From Psychrobacter aestuarii (GTDB taxonomy: Bacteria; Pseudomonadota; Gammaproteobacteria; Pseudomonadales; Moraxellaceae): a stretch of 64,000 bases of DNA. The DNA is taken from NCBI RefSeq assembly GCF_904846035.1, contig NZ_CAJGYT010000001.1, forward strand, positions 310,001-374,000, given 5' to 3'. The notes below the pieces were generated by a model, which worked only from the letters and a program-made list of their open reading frames with translations, ran no database searches and was not told the DNA's origin. This document shows positions 50,715 to 62,806 of the stretch, one piece after another; position 1 is the first letter of the stretch; the number at the start of each line of letters is the position of its first letter. The position numbers and the translations under genes are program-made.

Positions 50715-51101
50715 AAGATACTCAAACGTAGCAGGCGGTCATCAAAAACGATACGGCAAGATATCGCGCGAAACTGCATCACCCACCCATTAAGAACGCA
50801 TACAAGTATTCATAACGACCAAAAATAAAAAATACCCTGAAAAATTTTTAAAATAAAAAAGGCACAATAATTATTTATAAATTTAAATAACAGCAGCACA
50901 ATATATTTTTATTAAAACAATAAAAAAAGGCATTCAAAGTAGCAGAAAAACAGCCTATCCTTGGTGTATATTTTCTTGAGGAGCAAGAAGATTGCAGTAA
51001 AAAATCAAAAAATAATGACCTGATACATGGAAATATCAGGTCATCACGATTGGATTCTTTTTAGTATAAGGCATATGACGCGCTCATGGGCGCGCATAAG
51101 T
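50715..51101. other. AT-rich gap between the AEC gene and mnmG
   Basis: 387 bp, very AT-rich, with no gene. It contains a small hairpin TTCTTG-AGGAG-CAAGAA (50973-50989) and the mnmG terminator (51015-51044). The AEC promoter should lie at the left end. Confidence 0.5.
51015..51044 (-). terminator. Intrinsic terminator after mnmG
   Basis: ATGACCTGATA and TATCAGGTCAT form a perfect 11-bp stem with an eight-base loop. On the minus strand it is followed by TATTTTTTGATTTTTT, so it ends mnmG. Confidence 0.8.
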
Positions 51102-53000
51102 TTAGGAAGTTTGTAGCGCAGCCTTAGCTTTTTTGTGTTTTTTGAGGGTCATGGCGAGCAGCTGTACCGCCGCTGGCGTCACACCACTCACGCGCCCTGC
51201 TTGCGCCAAAGTAGCTGGGCGCACGTGGCTGAGCTTTTGTACGATTTCATTAGACAGACCAGATACGGCACTGTAGTCAAAATCAACAGGCAGCGCGGTA
51301 TTCTCTAGACGCTTCATTTGCTCGATGTCTTCTTGCTGACGGTCGATGTAGCCTGCGTATTTGACAGAGATTTCAATCTGCTCGCCCACGTCATTTGCCA
51401 CATCCGAATCGGTGATGCTGGCGATGTCGCTAAAGTTGATCTGCGGACGTTTGAGCAAATCATAGGCGGTCGATTCTTTTGACAACACTTCACCTGTGGT
51501 GTCGGTCAGCTTTGCCCCCAAGTCATTGCTTGGCGTCGCCCAGAGTGCTTTTAGACGCGCGGACTCATTGTCAATCGCGGTCATTTTGTCTTGATAGGCT
51601 TGCCAGCGCGCATCGTCCACCAAGCCAAGCTTGCGCCCAATCTCGGTCAGACGCTGATCGGCGTTGTCTTCACGCAGTAGCAAACGGTATTCAGCGCGGC
51701 TCGTGAACATACGGTACGGCTCATTGGTGCCGTGGGTGATAAGGTCATCAACGAGTACGCCCAAGTACGCTTGATCGCGGCGCGGCGTCCATGTGTCGTA
51801 GTCAGGATTGTTGGTGGTCACCAGCGCGGCATTGGTACCCGCCAGCAAGCCTTGAACGCCCGCTTCTTCATAGCCTGTCGTGCCATTAATCTGTCCTGCA
51901 AAATACAAGCGCTCAATCGACTTGGTTTCAAGCGTGGGCTTGAGGCTTTGCGGGTCAAAATAATCGTACTCAATCGCGTAGCCTGGGCGGGTGATGTGTG
52001 CGTTCTCAAGCCCTTTCATGCTATGAATAAAGTCAAGCTGCACATCAAACGGCAGGCTGGTCGAGATACCATTAGGGTACAGCTCGTGCGTGGTCAAGCC
52101 TTCAGGCTCGATAAAGATTTGGTGGCTGTCTTTATCAGCAAAGCGGTGAATTTTGTCTTCAATCGATGGGCAGTAACGCGGACCCACGCCTTCGATTTTG
52201 CCTGAGAACATCGGCGAGCGGTCGAGATTGTCACGGATGATGTCGTGCGTACGCGCATTGGTATGCGTAATGTAGCAGTTGACCTGCTGCGGGTGCATCT
52301 CGGTGCTGCCCATATAGCTCATGACAGGCAGCGGCGTGTCGCCAGGCTGGACGGTCATAACGCTAAAGTCCACGCTACGCGCATCGATACGCGCGGGCGT
52401 GCCTGTCTTTAGGCGACCGACGGGCAGTTTTAGCTCGCGCAAACGATCTGCCAGTTTAATCGCGGGCTGGTCACCTGCGCGACCGCCGTGCGAATTTTCT
52501 AGACCGATATGAATCACACCGCCCAAGAATGTGCCTGAGGTCAAGACGACGGTTTCGGTTCTAAAGACAATACCTGTCGAGGTCACTACCGCCACGGCTC
52601 GACCATTTTCAACCAAAATATCATCGGCGGCTTGCTGGAACAAATCAAGGTTCGGCTGGTTTTCTAGCGTATGGCGAATCGCCGCTTTATAGAGAATACG
52701 ATCTGCCTGCGCGCGAGTGGCACGTACCGCCGCACCTTTACGGCTGTTCAATACCCGAAACTGAATGCCCGCCTTGTCCGTCGCCAGCGCCATTGCGCCG
52801 CCAAGCGCGTCAATCTCACGCACCAGATGCGACTTACCAATACCGCCAATCGCAGGGTTGCAGCTCATCTGCCCCAGCGTCTCGATATTGTGTGTCAAAA
52901 GCAGGGTCTGTGCGCCCATACGTGCCGCCGCCAGTGCTGCCTCTGTGCCAGCATGACCGCCGCCGATGACCACCACGTCATAATGTTTTGGGTATTGCAT
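51102..53000 (-). CDS. mnmG: tRNA uridine-34 carboxymethylaminomethyl enzyme MnmG
   Basis: A 632-residue FAD enzyme that, with MnmE, adds the 5-carboxymethylaminomethyl group to wobble uridine. The FAD site is [21 protein letters not shown] at the N terminus; [22 protein letters not shown] and [12 protein letters not shown] are further MnmG signatures; the C-terminal helical domain ends in a K-rich tail. Together with MnmA and TusBCDE in this window it covers most of the s2/mnm5 U34 pathway. Confidence 0.97.
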   Translation of the reverse strand: MQYPKHYDVVVIGGGHAGTEAALAAARMGAQTLLLTHNIETLGQMSCNPAIGGIGKSHLVREIDALGGAMALATDKAGIQFRVLNSRKGAAVRATRAQADRILYKAAIRHTLENQPNLDLFQQAADDILVENGRAVAVVTSTGIVFRTETVVLTSGTFLGGVIHIGLENSHGGRAGDQPAIKLADRLRELKLPVGRLKTGTPARIDARSVDFSVMTVQPGDTPLPVMSYMGSTEMHPQQVNCYITHTNARTHDIIRDNLDRSPMFSGKIEGVGPRYCPSIEDKIHRFADKDSHQIFIEPEGLTTHELYPNGISTSLPFDVQLDFIHSMKGLENAHITRPGYAIEYDYFDPQSLKPTLETKSIERLYFAGQINGTTGYEEAGVQGLLAGTNAALVTTNNPDYDTWTPRRDQAYLGVLVDDLITHGTNEPYRMFTSRAEYRLLLREDNADQRLTEIGRKLGLVDDARWQAYQDKMTAIDNESARLKALWATPSNDLGAKLTDTTGEVLSKESTAYDLLKRPQINFSDIASITDSDVANDVGEQIEISVKYAGYIDRQQEDIEQMKRLENTALPVDFDYSAVSGLSNEIVQKLSHVRPATLAQAGRVSGVTPAAVQLLAMTLKKHKKAKAALQTS

Positions 53001-53202
53001 ATCTGCCTCGCTTGTTTAAATGAGGTACGCGGCTATGCGCCCTTATTTAAGCTGATAAAAACCAATCGCCGCGCGTCACCACGCCAGCTTATTCCAAGTA
53101 ACCGATTATTATAACAATTTTTATGACTGATAAACATAGCTTTGGCAAATATTGCGCTACGTGCTTTGCTTGTATCGCCACTTTATTTGGTTATCCAAAA
53201 TA

Positions 53203-53754
53203 TTACGCAGACGGCGTGTTTTGGGCATTGGGATCGCTTAGCGGCACAATCTGCTCTTCTTTAGCATTCATATAGGCGCTGCCCAATCCTTCTGGATTGT
53301 CTTTTAAGTAATCTTCGAGCACACGTGCGGCATCGGTATCACCGCTATCGACAATCGCCTTTTGAATCTCAGCGACAGGCGGTACAGGCAGATTTTTTAA
53401 GAGCGATAAGCGCTGATGGTTGTCGCCCTCAGCAATCACAATATCCACGAGCTGACGAATATCAATCGGCAAATCGAGCGCACTTTGGGCAATCAAGGTC
53501 AAGTGATACGCGCCCGCCGCATCTTGGTCGGTGACGATGCGCGAATGAATGGCGCTATACGTCTTTTCCGTTGCCCCGCCCGCCACGCTCAGTTTATGAA
53601 TACATTTTAATGAGGAATGCGGCTCGTTTTCAGCAAGCTCAATAATGGCAGCAGAAGCATCTTGCATCCGCGCACGGCGCGCCGCCAAGAGTGCGTCTGC
53701 TTGATTGTCGTGGTCGGTGGCGTCTGGCTGGGTATTGGCAGTATCTTGTCTCAT
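53203..53754 (-). CDS. Unrecognised 183-residue protein
   Basis: I do not recognise it. It has no signal peptide or membrane helix. The N-terminal 35 residues are polar and probably loose; the rest (ASAAIIELAENEPHSSLKCIHKLS, LPIDIRQLVDIVIAEGDNHQRLSLLKNLP, VAEIQKAIVDSGDTDAARVLEDYL) looks alpha-helical. Spacing of the helices recalls short helical repeats, but I cannot name a family. It lies alone between mnmG and grxD. Confidence 0.7.
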   Translation of the reverse strand: MRQDTANTQPDATDHDNQADALLAARRARMQDASAAIIELAENEPHSSLKCIHKLSVAGGATEKTYSAIHSRIVTDQDAAGAYHLTLIAQSALDLPIDIRQLVDIVIAEGDNHQRLSLLKNLPVPPVAEIQKAIVDSGDTDAARVLEDYLKDNPEGLGSAYMNAKEEQIVPLSDPNAQNTPSA

Positions 53755-53891
53755 AAATCTCTCTTTTTATTCGTATGATCGGCTAACAAGAAGCGCGCGT
53801 GCCAAAAAATTGCTGTAAAAACAATCAGTAAGCATCGACGCTTGGCTTATTTGCTTTATATAAGGGCAGAGGTCACGAAAGGCAAGGCAAT

Positions 53892-53932
53892 AAAAAAACC
53901 CAAGACGCACATTATGGCGACTTGGGCTTTTT
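53892..53932 (-). terminator. Hairpin between the 183-residue gene and grxD
   Basis: AAAAAACCCAAG and CTTGGGCTTTTT arms pair around a longer loop, with A and T runs on both sides. Placed to end grxD. Confidence 0.7.
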
Positions 53933-53948
53933 ATTAGGCTCGCGAATA

Positions 53949-54290
53949 TTACGCTGCTGGGCTGTTTGCCTCAATCAATGGCTTTAGCTCGCCTGACTGA
54001 TACATCTGCAAGATGATGTCCGAGCCGCCCATCAATTCGCCGTCAATCCATAGCTGCGGGAATGTTGGCCAGTTGCCGATTTGTGGCAAGGTGGCGCGGA
54101 TTTCTGGGTTTTCTAAGATATTTACAAAGGCAAAAGGACGACCCACTTGAGTCAATACTTCAATCGCTTTGGCAGAAAAACCACACTGCGGGAACTGCGG
54201 CGTGCCTTTCATGTACAGCAATACTTTGTTTTCTTTGATTTGGTTACGAATCATTTGTTCGACGTCGGTGTTTGGCGTGTTATCGCTCAT
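53949..54290 (-). CDS. grxD: Monothiol glutaredoxin GrxD
   Basis: A 113-residue class II glutaredoxin. The active site is CGFS (C36) in PQFPQCGFSAKAIEVL, followed by WPTFPQLWIDGELMGGSDIILQMYQSGEL, which holds the cis-proline and glutathione contacts. These proteins bind and pass on 2Fe-2S clusters, often with BolA. Length is normal. Confidence 0.96.
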   Translation of the reverse strand: MSDNTPNTDVEQMIRNQIKENKVLLYMKGTPQFPQCGFSAKAIEVLTQVGRPFAFVNILENPEIRATLPQIGNWPTFPQLWIDGELMGGSDIILQMYQSGELKPLIEANSPAA

Positions 54291-54462
54291 AAAAGCTCCT
54301 TAATGATGGCTTTTGGGTAAAACGTATCAAAAAATTGATAGTAAAAATGGGCAGTCTTACTGGCGCTGGCTATGCGTTACATGGGGCAGACGCCAAAAGA
54401 TTACAAGGATACGCCGTTATAAAAATACAGAGACGGCGCAGCACGGGTACAAACCTGCCCGA

Positions 54463-54957
54463 TTATACGGGTTTTGGCGTCAATAGTACCACGGCGCTCG
54501 CCATAATGCCTTCTTGGCGACCTGTAAAGCCCAGCTTTTCGCTGGTGGTGGCTTTGACGCTGATGTTACTGACATCGACTTGCAGGTCGGCGGCGATGTT
54601 GTCGCGCATCGCTTGATTGTACGGCGCGATTTTCGGACGCTCACACATGATGGTCATGTCAGCATTGCCAAGCACATAGCCTGCTTCTAATATTTTGCCA
54701 TACACGTAGCGCAAAAGAATGCGCGAATCCAGCCCCGCGTTATTGGCATCGGTATCGGGAAAATGCTGCCCAATGTCGCCCATTGCCAACGCGCCGAGCA
54801 GTGCATCTGCCAAGGCGTGTAGCACCACATCGCCATCTGAATGCGCAAGCAAACTGTGGCTGTGCTCGATATGCACGCCCGCCAGCACCACGTATTGTTG
54901 CTGCTCGCCACTGTTATGAAAGGCGTGTACATCGATACCCTGACCGATTTTTATCAT
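54463..54957 (-). CDS. ispF: 2-C-methyl-D-erythritol 2,4-cyclodiphosphate synthase
   Basis: A 164-residue enzyme of the MEP isoprenoid pathway. Metal ligands D8 and H10 are in [43 protein letters not shown] and [13 protein letters not shown] are family signatures. GAGGAAT lies before the chosen ATG; the frame stays open for 42 more codons upstream, but those residues are not part of the family. Confidence 0.96.
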   Translation of the reverse strand: MIKIGQGIDVHAFHNSGEQQQYVVLAGVHIEHSHSLLAHSDGDVVLHALADALLGALAMGDIGQHFPDTDANNAGLDSRILLRYVYGKILEAGYVLGNADMTIMCERPKIAPYNQAMRDNIAADLQVDVSNISVKATTSEKLGFTGRQEGIMASAVVLLTPKPV

Positions 54958-55100
54958 GGCAATTCCTCTTTTTGTTATTCCGTAACGGATGTTTGGCGTT
55001 AATGTACAAGCGTATGGCAGCAAAAACAGTATTGATAAATACATAGGACCGATACTGCGCCATAACAAAGTAAGCAGAAGCAAACGCGCACTCGCCGTAG

Positions 55101-56393
<1,293 letters not shown>

Positions 56394-56478
56394 ATACTGT
56401 TTCACGCTTTTTTGCCTATTTTTGGGCACAATAATAGGCAGACAATCCCATGATTGCTGCCTTTTTTGCGTCTTTTTT

Positions 56479-56487
56479 TGCTATAAT
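56479..56487 (+). promoter_or_regulatory. Extended -10 promoter for purB
   Basis: TGCTATAAT gives a perfect TATAAT with the TGn extension, after a T-rich stretch and about 65 bp before the purB start. No good -35 is present, which an extended -10 can tolerate. Confidence 0.5.
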
Positions 56488-56536
56488 TGCGCCGAAAAAT
56501 CGTACCGTATTCGGCTTTCATTCATTTTTTTGATAA

Positions 56537-57949
<1,413 letters not shown>

Positions 57950-57965
57950 TCGCCAAAGGGTTTGT

Positions 57966-58002
57966 CATTGATGCTCGGGCGTGAATGTGCCGAGCATCAA
58001 TG
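57966..58002 (+). terminator. Perfect 13-bp hairpin after purB
   Basis: CATTGATGCTCGG (57966-57978) and CCGAGCATCAATG (57990-58002) are exact reverse complements with an 11-base loop, 17 bp past purB. No T run follows, so it is either a Rho-assisted 3' end or an RNA-stabilising structure. Confidence 0.55.
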
Positions 58003-58026
58003 AGACTAAATAAGTAAAAGACAAAA

Positions 58027-58052
58027 CGGGCATACCTGATTGGGTATGCCCG
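58027..58052 (-). terminator. Hairpin between purB and the small lipoprotein
   Basis: CGGGCATACC and GGTATGCCCG form a perfect 10-bp stem around TGATTG. On the minus strand CGTTTTGTCTTTT follows, fitting a terminator for the lipoprotein gene. Confidence 0.65.
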
Positions 58053-58100
58053 TTGTGATAAGATGGCTTAAAAATGTAGCGTATAAATAAAGATAAGGCG

Positions 58101-58286
58101 TTAGTCTTTGTCGTCGTCCTTATCATCACCGCCTGGGGTGACGGCTTTGGCGACCGCGACGGTGCCTTTGACCAGTCCTTTGCCTGTTTTGTAGGCGATT
58201 TTTACAGGGACGGTGACCACTTTATGGACACAGGCTTGTAAGAACAATGTGCTGACCAGCAGCATGACGACGGATACTTTTTTCAT
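58101..58286 (-). CDS. Small lipoprotein, 61 residues
   Basis: MKKVSVVMLLVSTLFLQAC is a clear lipoprotein signal with the lipidated cysteine at residue 19. The mature part has a basic, valine-rich segment (VHKVVTVPVKIAYKTGKGLVKGTVAVAKAV) and ends in an acidic tail GGDDKDDDKD. AGGAT stands before the chosen ATG; in-frame codons upstream would break the signal peptide. Function unknown; probably in the outer or inner membrane, facing the periplasm. Confidence 0.8.
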   Translation of the reverse strand: MKKVSVVMLLVSTLFLQACVHKVVTVPVKIAYKTGKGLVKGTVAVAKAVTPGGDDKDDDKD

Positions 58287-58452
58287 AACGATCCTATAAA
58301 TAATGAAGTAACGCAGTGCGGGCATGACGCCGGCTATCAATCATAAACCATTGATACGCTTTTCTAAAGTGGCAAATTGCCCCGACTGCCCCTCTTTTTT
58401 ATGCCCTATCTTTATTATCCCTTTGCCAGCTGATTTTTTATTTTGACCATTC

Positions 58453-59631
58453 ATGGATATGACTATGACGACCTTTCCGCTATGTTTGCCCGATGGCATC
58501 ACACCTGAGATTTTTTTACGTGACTATTGGCAAAAAAAGCCATTACTCATTAAACAAGGCTTGCCCCAACTGGCAAATATGTTTGAGCCTGAAGATGTCT
58601 TAGGCTTGGCAATAGATGAAGAAGCCAACGCACGTTTGCTTACCGAGCGTCAAGGTGCGGCAGATGGCGTTTGGCAAATGAAAAAAAGCCCGCTTGACGA
58701 GAGCGACTTTGATAACTTGCCAGCCACATGGACGGTCTTGGTACAAAATATGGAGCAGTGGTCGCCTGAGCTTGGCGCGTTGTGGCAAGCCTTTGACTAC
58801 ATTCCGCAGTGGCAGCGCGATGACATCATGGTGTCCTACGCACCAAAAGGCGGCTCGGTTGGCAAGCATTATGACGACTACGATGTGTTTTTGGCGCAAG
58901 GCTACGGGCAGCGCCGCTGGCAGCTGGGCAAATTTTGTGATGAAACGACCGAGTTTGTCGCAGGCGAGCCCATCCGCGTATTCGATGACATGGGCGAGAT
59001 TATTTTTGATGAGGTGTTAGACGCAGGCGACGTGCTGTATGTGCCGCCCAAACTGTCACATTATGGCGTGGCAGCAGACGACTGCCTGACCTTTTCATTT
59101 GGCTGCCGCCGTCCGAACCTCATGCAGATTATCGACAGCTTTGCCGATATGGCGACCAACGACCCCAGCCTATTTGTGCCTATGCTATTACCGCAAAGTA
59201 CGCAGCCCTCAGGCGTACTCAGTCAAAACAGCATTGACGCGATGCAAACGCAGCTCCTAGCCATGATGCAATCAGAGGCAGGACAAACGCTACTGCGCCA
59301 AGCCATTTGCGAAGTGGTGAGTAAGCGTGGCTATGATGTGCTCATTCCTGAGGAGATGCTGAGCAGCGATGAAGTCAAAGATACCCTTGCCGAGGGCGCT
59401 GTCTTACGTCCTGACTACAGCAGCCGCTTGCTGTACACACAGACAGACACGGGCGTGCAGCTGTATGCCAATGGTCAGCGCCTCGATGGGCTGGATGATA
59501 CCGCCGCCGCGCTACTTCAGCGCTTAGCCGATGGTGACAGCCTCAACGCCAATGACGTTGCCACGCTCGACAATGACGCGCTCGATGAATGGCTCGAGAA
59601 CGGCTGGATTTGGCTAGACGCGGGCGAATAA
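58453..59631 (+). CDS. roxA: RoxA-like ribosomal protein uL16 arginine hydroxylase
   Basis: A 392-residue JmjC-fold oxygenase like E. coli YcfD/RoxA, which hydroxylates an arginine of ribosomal protein L16 using Fe(II), oxygen and 2-oxoglutarate. Metal ligands H139 and D141 are in GKHYDDYDVFLAQ, and H203 in KLSHYG fits the second histidine. The N terminus (FLRDYWQKKPLLIKQGL) and the C-terminal winged-helix part also fit. ATGs at 58453, 58459 and 58465 are all possible starts; none has a strong ribosome site. Confidence 0.92.
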   Translation: MDMTMTTFPLCLPDGITPEIFLRDYWQKKPLLIKQGLPQLANMFEPEDVLGLAIDEEANARLLTERQGAADGVWQMKKSPLDESDFDNLPATWTVLVQNMEQWSPELGALWQAFDYIPQWQRDDIMVSYAPKGGSVGKHYDDYDVFLAQGYGQRRWQLGKFCDETTEFVAGEPIRVFDDMGEIIFDEVLDAGDVLYVPPKLSHYGVAADDCLTFSFGCRRPNLMQIIDSFADMATNDPSLFVPMLLPQSTQPSGVLSQNSIDAMQTQLLAMMQSEAGQTLLRQAICEVVSKRGYDVLIPEEMLSSDEVKDTLAEGAVLRPDYSSRLLYTQTDTGVQLYANGQRLDGLDDTAAALLQRLADGDSLNANDVATLDNDALDEWLENGWIWLDAGE

Positions 59632-59661
59632 CGCTCTCTGTCTGATTTAAGCCTTGCCCAT

Positions 59662-59698
59662 AAAAAAACCGATAGCCATTTTGACTATCGGTTTTTTA
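59662..59698 (+). terminator. Bidirectional terminator between roxA and the DASS gene
   Basis: AAAAAACCGATAG and CTATCGGTTTTTT form a 13-bp stem with flanking A and T runs, serving both convergent genes. Confidence 0.9.
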
Positions 59699-59726
59699 TT
59701 GCGTTATCGCGTTATGACTCAGCGGT

Positions 59727-61148
59727 TTAGAGCAAGAAGAAATATGCCCACATCCCGACGATAACTGTCGAGATGATATTCAATACCATACCGACACGCA
59801 TCATCTCGCTTTGCTTGATGAGACCTGTACCAAACACAATCGCGTTTGGCGGCGTTGCTACAGGTAGCATGAAAGCACACGATGCACCGATACCAATAAT
59901 CAATACCAACACTTCGCTTGGCAGACCCATATATTCTGCAATCGCGACGAATACAGGTACCAGTAGCGCCGCTGATGCGGTGTTCGACGCAAACTCGGTC
60001 AAGAAGATAATGAATGCTGAAATCGCGAGCATCACCACTAGTAGCGGCGCAGTTGACAGACCACTGGCAACCGTCTCGCCAAGTGCTAAAGACGCACCTG
60101 AGGTTTTCAAAATGTCTGAGAGCGCGATACCACCCCCGAACAGCATGAGCACGCCCCAGTCGGTATTGTCAGACACTTGCTTCCACGATACCAAGCCAAA
60201 GCTGACCACAGCAACGGCGGCAAGTAGCGCAATGATGGCATCGGTATCCGCGATATCAAACGCTTCGCCAATTTGCTTTGACAATATCCAGCTTGCGGCA
60301 GTGGCGACAAAGACAATAATCGTCACGACACGCGGCTTGTTCCATGGAATATGGTCATCCTCGACCATCTCCATCTTACGATTTAGATTGGGTTTTAAGA
60401 CCACATACATCGCACCGAGCAATACAGGCAACAGCACCAGCATCATTGGGATACCAAACTTCATCCAATCGACAAAGGCGATATCCAGTGCCTTCGCCGC
60501 AATCGCGTTCGGTGGTGAGCCGACAATCGTACCCAAACCGCCCAAACTCGCCGAATACGCAATACCGAGCAGTACGAATACGAACGTGCCACGGTCTTTT
60601 TCACGGTCGACTTGTGTCAAAATACCGAGCGCCAAAGGCAACATCATCGCTGTGGTCGCCGTGTTCGATATCCACATGGATAAGAACGCCGTCACCCCAA
60701 AGATAAGCAGTACCGCTGTACTGAGCTTACCGCCTGCCATCGATAAGATTTTTAGAGCAATTTTTCTGTCCAACTGCTGTACGTGTAGGGCTGCAGCAAG
60801 TGCAAAGCCACCAAAAAACAGATAAATAATAGGGTTAGCAAAGCTTTGTAATCCTGTTTTGGCATCAAAATCAGGAATACCGATGAGTGCGCCGACCACG
60901 ACCACGAGCAGTGCTGTGATGGTCACGTGCAATGCTTCTGTTAACCACAACGTACCAATAAATACCAATAGCGCCAGTCCCTTGTTGGCACTGTCTTCAA
61001 ACGGCAAGACTTGGTATAAAACAACACTGACAATCGCCGCAATAATAGCGATGACCAGACCTTTAACGGTACCTTTTGGAAAGGTATCGGTAAACAAATA
61101 CTCATTGCCATCGTCTGGCAAATGACTGTCTAATTTTTTTTCTGACAT
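59727..61148 (-). CDS. DASS-family (SLC13) anion:sodium symporter
   Basis: A 473-residue membrane protein with about twelve helices. Both SNT sodium and substrate motifs are present: WISNTATTAMMLPL and FASNTASAALLVPV. GTIVGSPPNAIAAKAL and ATPPNAIVFGTGLI are the paired family signatures. Such proteins carry dicarboxylates such as succinate, or sulfate, with sodium. The substrate cannot be decided from sequence alone. It has a strong terminator downstream. Confidence 0.92.
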   Translation of the reverse strand: MSEKKLDSHLPDDGNEYLFTDTFPKGTVKGLVIAIIAAIVSVVLYQVLPFEDSANKGLALLVFIGTLWLTEALHVTITALLVVVVGALIGIPDFDAKTGLQSFANPIIYLFFGGFALAAALHVQQLDRKIALKILSMAGGKLSTAVLLIFGVTAFLSMWISNTATTAMMLPLALGILTQVDREKDRGTFVFVLLGIAYSASLGGLGTIVGSPPNAIAAKALDIAFVDWMKFGIPMMLVLLPVLLGAMYVVLKPNLNRKMEMVEDDHIPWNKPRVVTIIVFVATAASWILSKQIGEAFDIADTDAIIALLAAVAVVSFGLVSWKQVSDNTDWGVLMLFGGGIALSDILKTSGASLALGETVASGLSTAPLLVVMLAISAFIIFLTEFASNTASAALLVPVFVAIAEYMGLPSEVLVLIIGIGASCAFMLPVATPPNAIVFGTGLIKQSEMMRVGMVLNIISTVIVGMWAYFFLL

Positions 61149-61580
61149 AGCATATCCTTATAGACTCAGAGTTTTCCCACTCTGCAAGAGTATCAACCCC
61201 TTTTTTATCAGTGGTTTAAAATGGCGTACAGTATGAGCAAGACGCATACAGCGCAATCAGCACGCAGTGTGGGTGCATCATCATATCAGAATTATGTTGA
61301 CTGACGCACTACTTACATGTGTATGAATCTGCCCTATAGCCATATTTCATCCAAATGATAAAGGGTGATGTATTTTGTGACTGAATATCAGCCAAAAGTC
61401 GTACAGTTTATCGTTACATAAAGCTATAAAACAGCGCTTTTTTACCACTGTACAAGCAATTTAAGATAGCACATACTTAAATGGCTGATATATAAGCTGA
61501 AATTTTATGGCTTATATACTTCGATGCGCTTTGTACCACAAAGATACTGGCGCACTGACAATAATAATTAGGAGCCTCTC
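61149..61580. other. Intergenic region before the small acidic protein gene
   Basis: 432 bp, AT-rich, between divergent genes. No gene or convincing promoter pair was found by eye. TAGGAG (61569-61574) at its end is the ribosome site of the next gene. Confidence 0.45.
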
Positions 61581-61742
61581 ATGGACAACAAGACAGACCA
61601 AACCACCAAAATGGCACGCAAAGACATCAATCAAGACGGTTTGGCAAAAGAAGACCAGCAGCATACCCAAGACTCTGCCCTTGATATGATGCAAGGCATG
61701 CATGAGCATGAAGACCACAGCGACAGCGAAGATGAGGAATAA
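61581..61742 (+). CDS. 53-residue acidic soluble protein
   Basis: A short gene with a strong TAGGAG eight bases before ATG and a strong terminator behind it. The product is hydrophilic: MDNKTDQTTKMARKDINQDG, a middle with LAKEDQQHTQ, and a His/Asp/Glu-rich end (MHEHEDHSDSEDEE). It has no signal or membrane helix and is probably unstructured; the tail could bind metal. I do not recognise the family. Confidence 0.7.
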   Translation: MDNKTDQTTKMARKDINQDGLAKEDQQHTQDSALDMMQGMHEHEDHSDSEDEE

Positions 61743-61808
61743 TATTCCATCTTCATCTACTGAGGGTCAATAGCGTTTATTAAAAACAGCAACAGATTCA
61801 AAAGAAGT

Positions 61809-61850
61809 AGCGAGAAACGCTGTAAAGCTGTCCTTTCTCGCTATTTTTTA
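61809..61850 (+). terminator. Intrinsic terminator after the acidic protein
   Basis: TAGCGAGAAA and TTTCTCGCTA form a perfect 10-bp stem with a 16-base loop, followed by TTTTTT. Confidence 0.88.
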
Positions 61851-61933
61851 TTGTCTATAATCATCAAAAAAGTAAAATTAACTTTATTATTTGACATTAT
61901 AAATATTCGCTGTGGTCAAGCTAACTTGTACCA

Positions 61934-62620
61934 TTAAGAAGATTTATTACGTGTGCGCGTTTCGGGTAAATGTTCAGACGCCGCGCTATATAATAGAGCC
62001 GCTATCAGAACAATGCTGCTGGGCACTAAAAGCGCAGCATAACCGATATGCGCGTACAAAAATGCGCCCAGCACCGCCCCTGCACAAAAGCAGTACCAAA
62101 TGATGGTTTGAAATGCCAATGTCGGCTTGCTGATATCGCGCCCTGCCAGCCAGTTGCCAATCGCGGCGCCCATATCTGAGGTTAAGCCCGTCAGATGCGT
62201 GGTACGAATCACCGCACCGCTATAAGTGGCAATCATCGCGTTCTGTAGCCCGCACGCCATTGCCGCCGTCAATTGCCCCAAATAATCATGCTCTTGATAC
62301 AGCCAATAGCTGATAAACAAAAGCAGCGCCTCGATATACAGTGCGCGCCCATAGCGGCGACCCAGCTTTAATGAAGTCTGCCCGATGACAAAGCCGCTGA
62401 CAATTGCCCCTGTTAAAAATGCCAGTAGCGATGCGCCGATATACAATACGCTGTACACATCAAAGTGCGCGATAGCCGCTGCGAACAGACTGACGTTGCC
62501 CGTGACGTGTGACACTGAGAGTTTGGTAAAGCCCATCAGTGCGGCGGTATTCACGCAGCCTGCACTAAAGGCAAGTATCGCGCCGCCCCACAATATCCAT
62601 CTTGGTAACTTTGTAATCAT
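61934..62620 (-). CDS. YoaK/DUF1275-family membrane protein
   Basis: A 228-residue protein with about six hydrophobic helices. LAFSAGCVNTAALMGFTKLSVSHVTGNVSLFAAAI at the start and ACGLQNAMIATYSGAVIRTTHLTGLTSDMG in the middle are the two conserved halves of this family, whose function is not known. I chose ATG 62620 with GAGG upstream; a GTG at 62629 adds three residues. Confidence 0.9.
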   Translation of the reverse strand: MITKLPRWILWGGAILAFSAGCVNTAALMGFTKLSVSHVTGNVSLFAAAIAHFDVYSVLYIGASLLAFLTGAIVSGFVIGQTSLKLGRRYGRALYIEALLLFISYWLYQEHDYLGQLTAAMACGLQNAMIATYSGAVIRTTHLTGLTSDMGAAIGNWLAGRDISKPTLAFQTIIWYCFCAGAVLGAFLYAHIGYAALLVPSSIVLIAALLYSAASEHLPETRTRNKSS

Positions 62621-62754
62621 CGTGACCACCCTCAGGCATTGGTATACGCTGGACTAAACCGACACAGTATACCTTATTCTCACTAAGGGTTTTTGGTCTG
62701 ATGGGTCGTGGCTGTACCTCAGTAGGCTTTGGTACTCAATAAATTGACAGGCAA

Positions 62755-62786
62755 TAAAAAAGGCAAGCACAATGGCTGCCTTTTTT
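62755..62786 (-). terminator. Intrinsic terminator after fabI
   Basis: AAAAAAGGCA and TGCCTTTTTT arms enclose a short hairpin (GC-rich inner pairs around AATG). A and T runs on both sides; placed to end fabI. Confidence 0.8.
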
Positions 62787-62806
62787 ACATCACCAAACCT
62801 GCGCGC

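Noticed and set aside
56413..56440. TGCCTATT/AATAGGCA hairpin after mnmA
   Set aside because: Only eight pairs, a 12-base loop and no T run; too weak to call a terminator.
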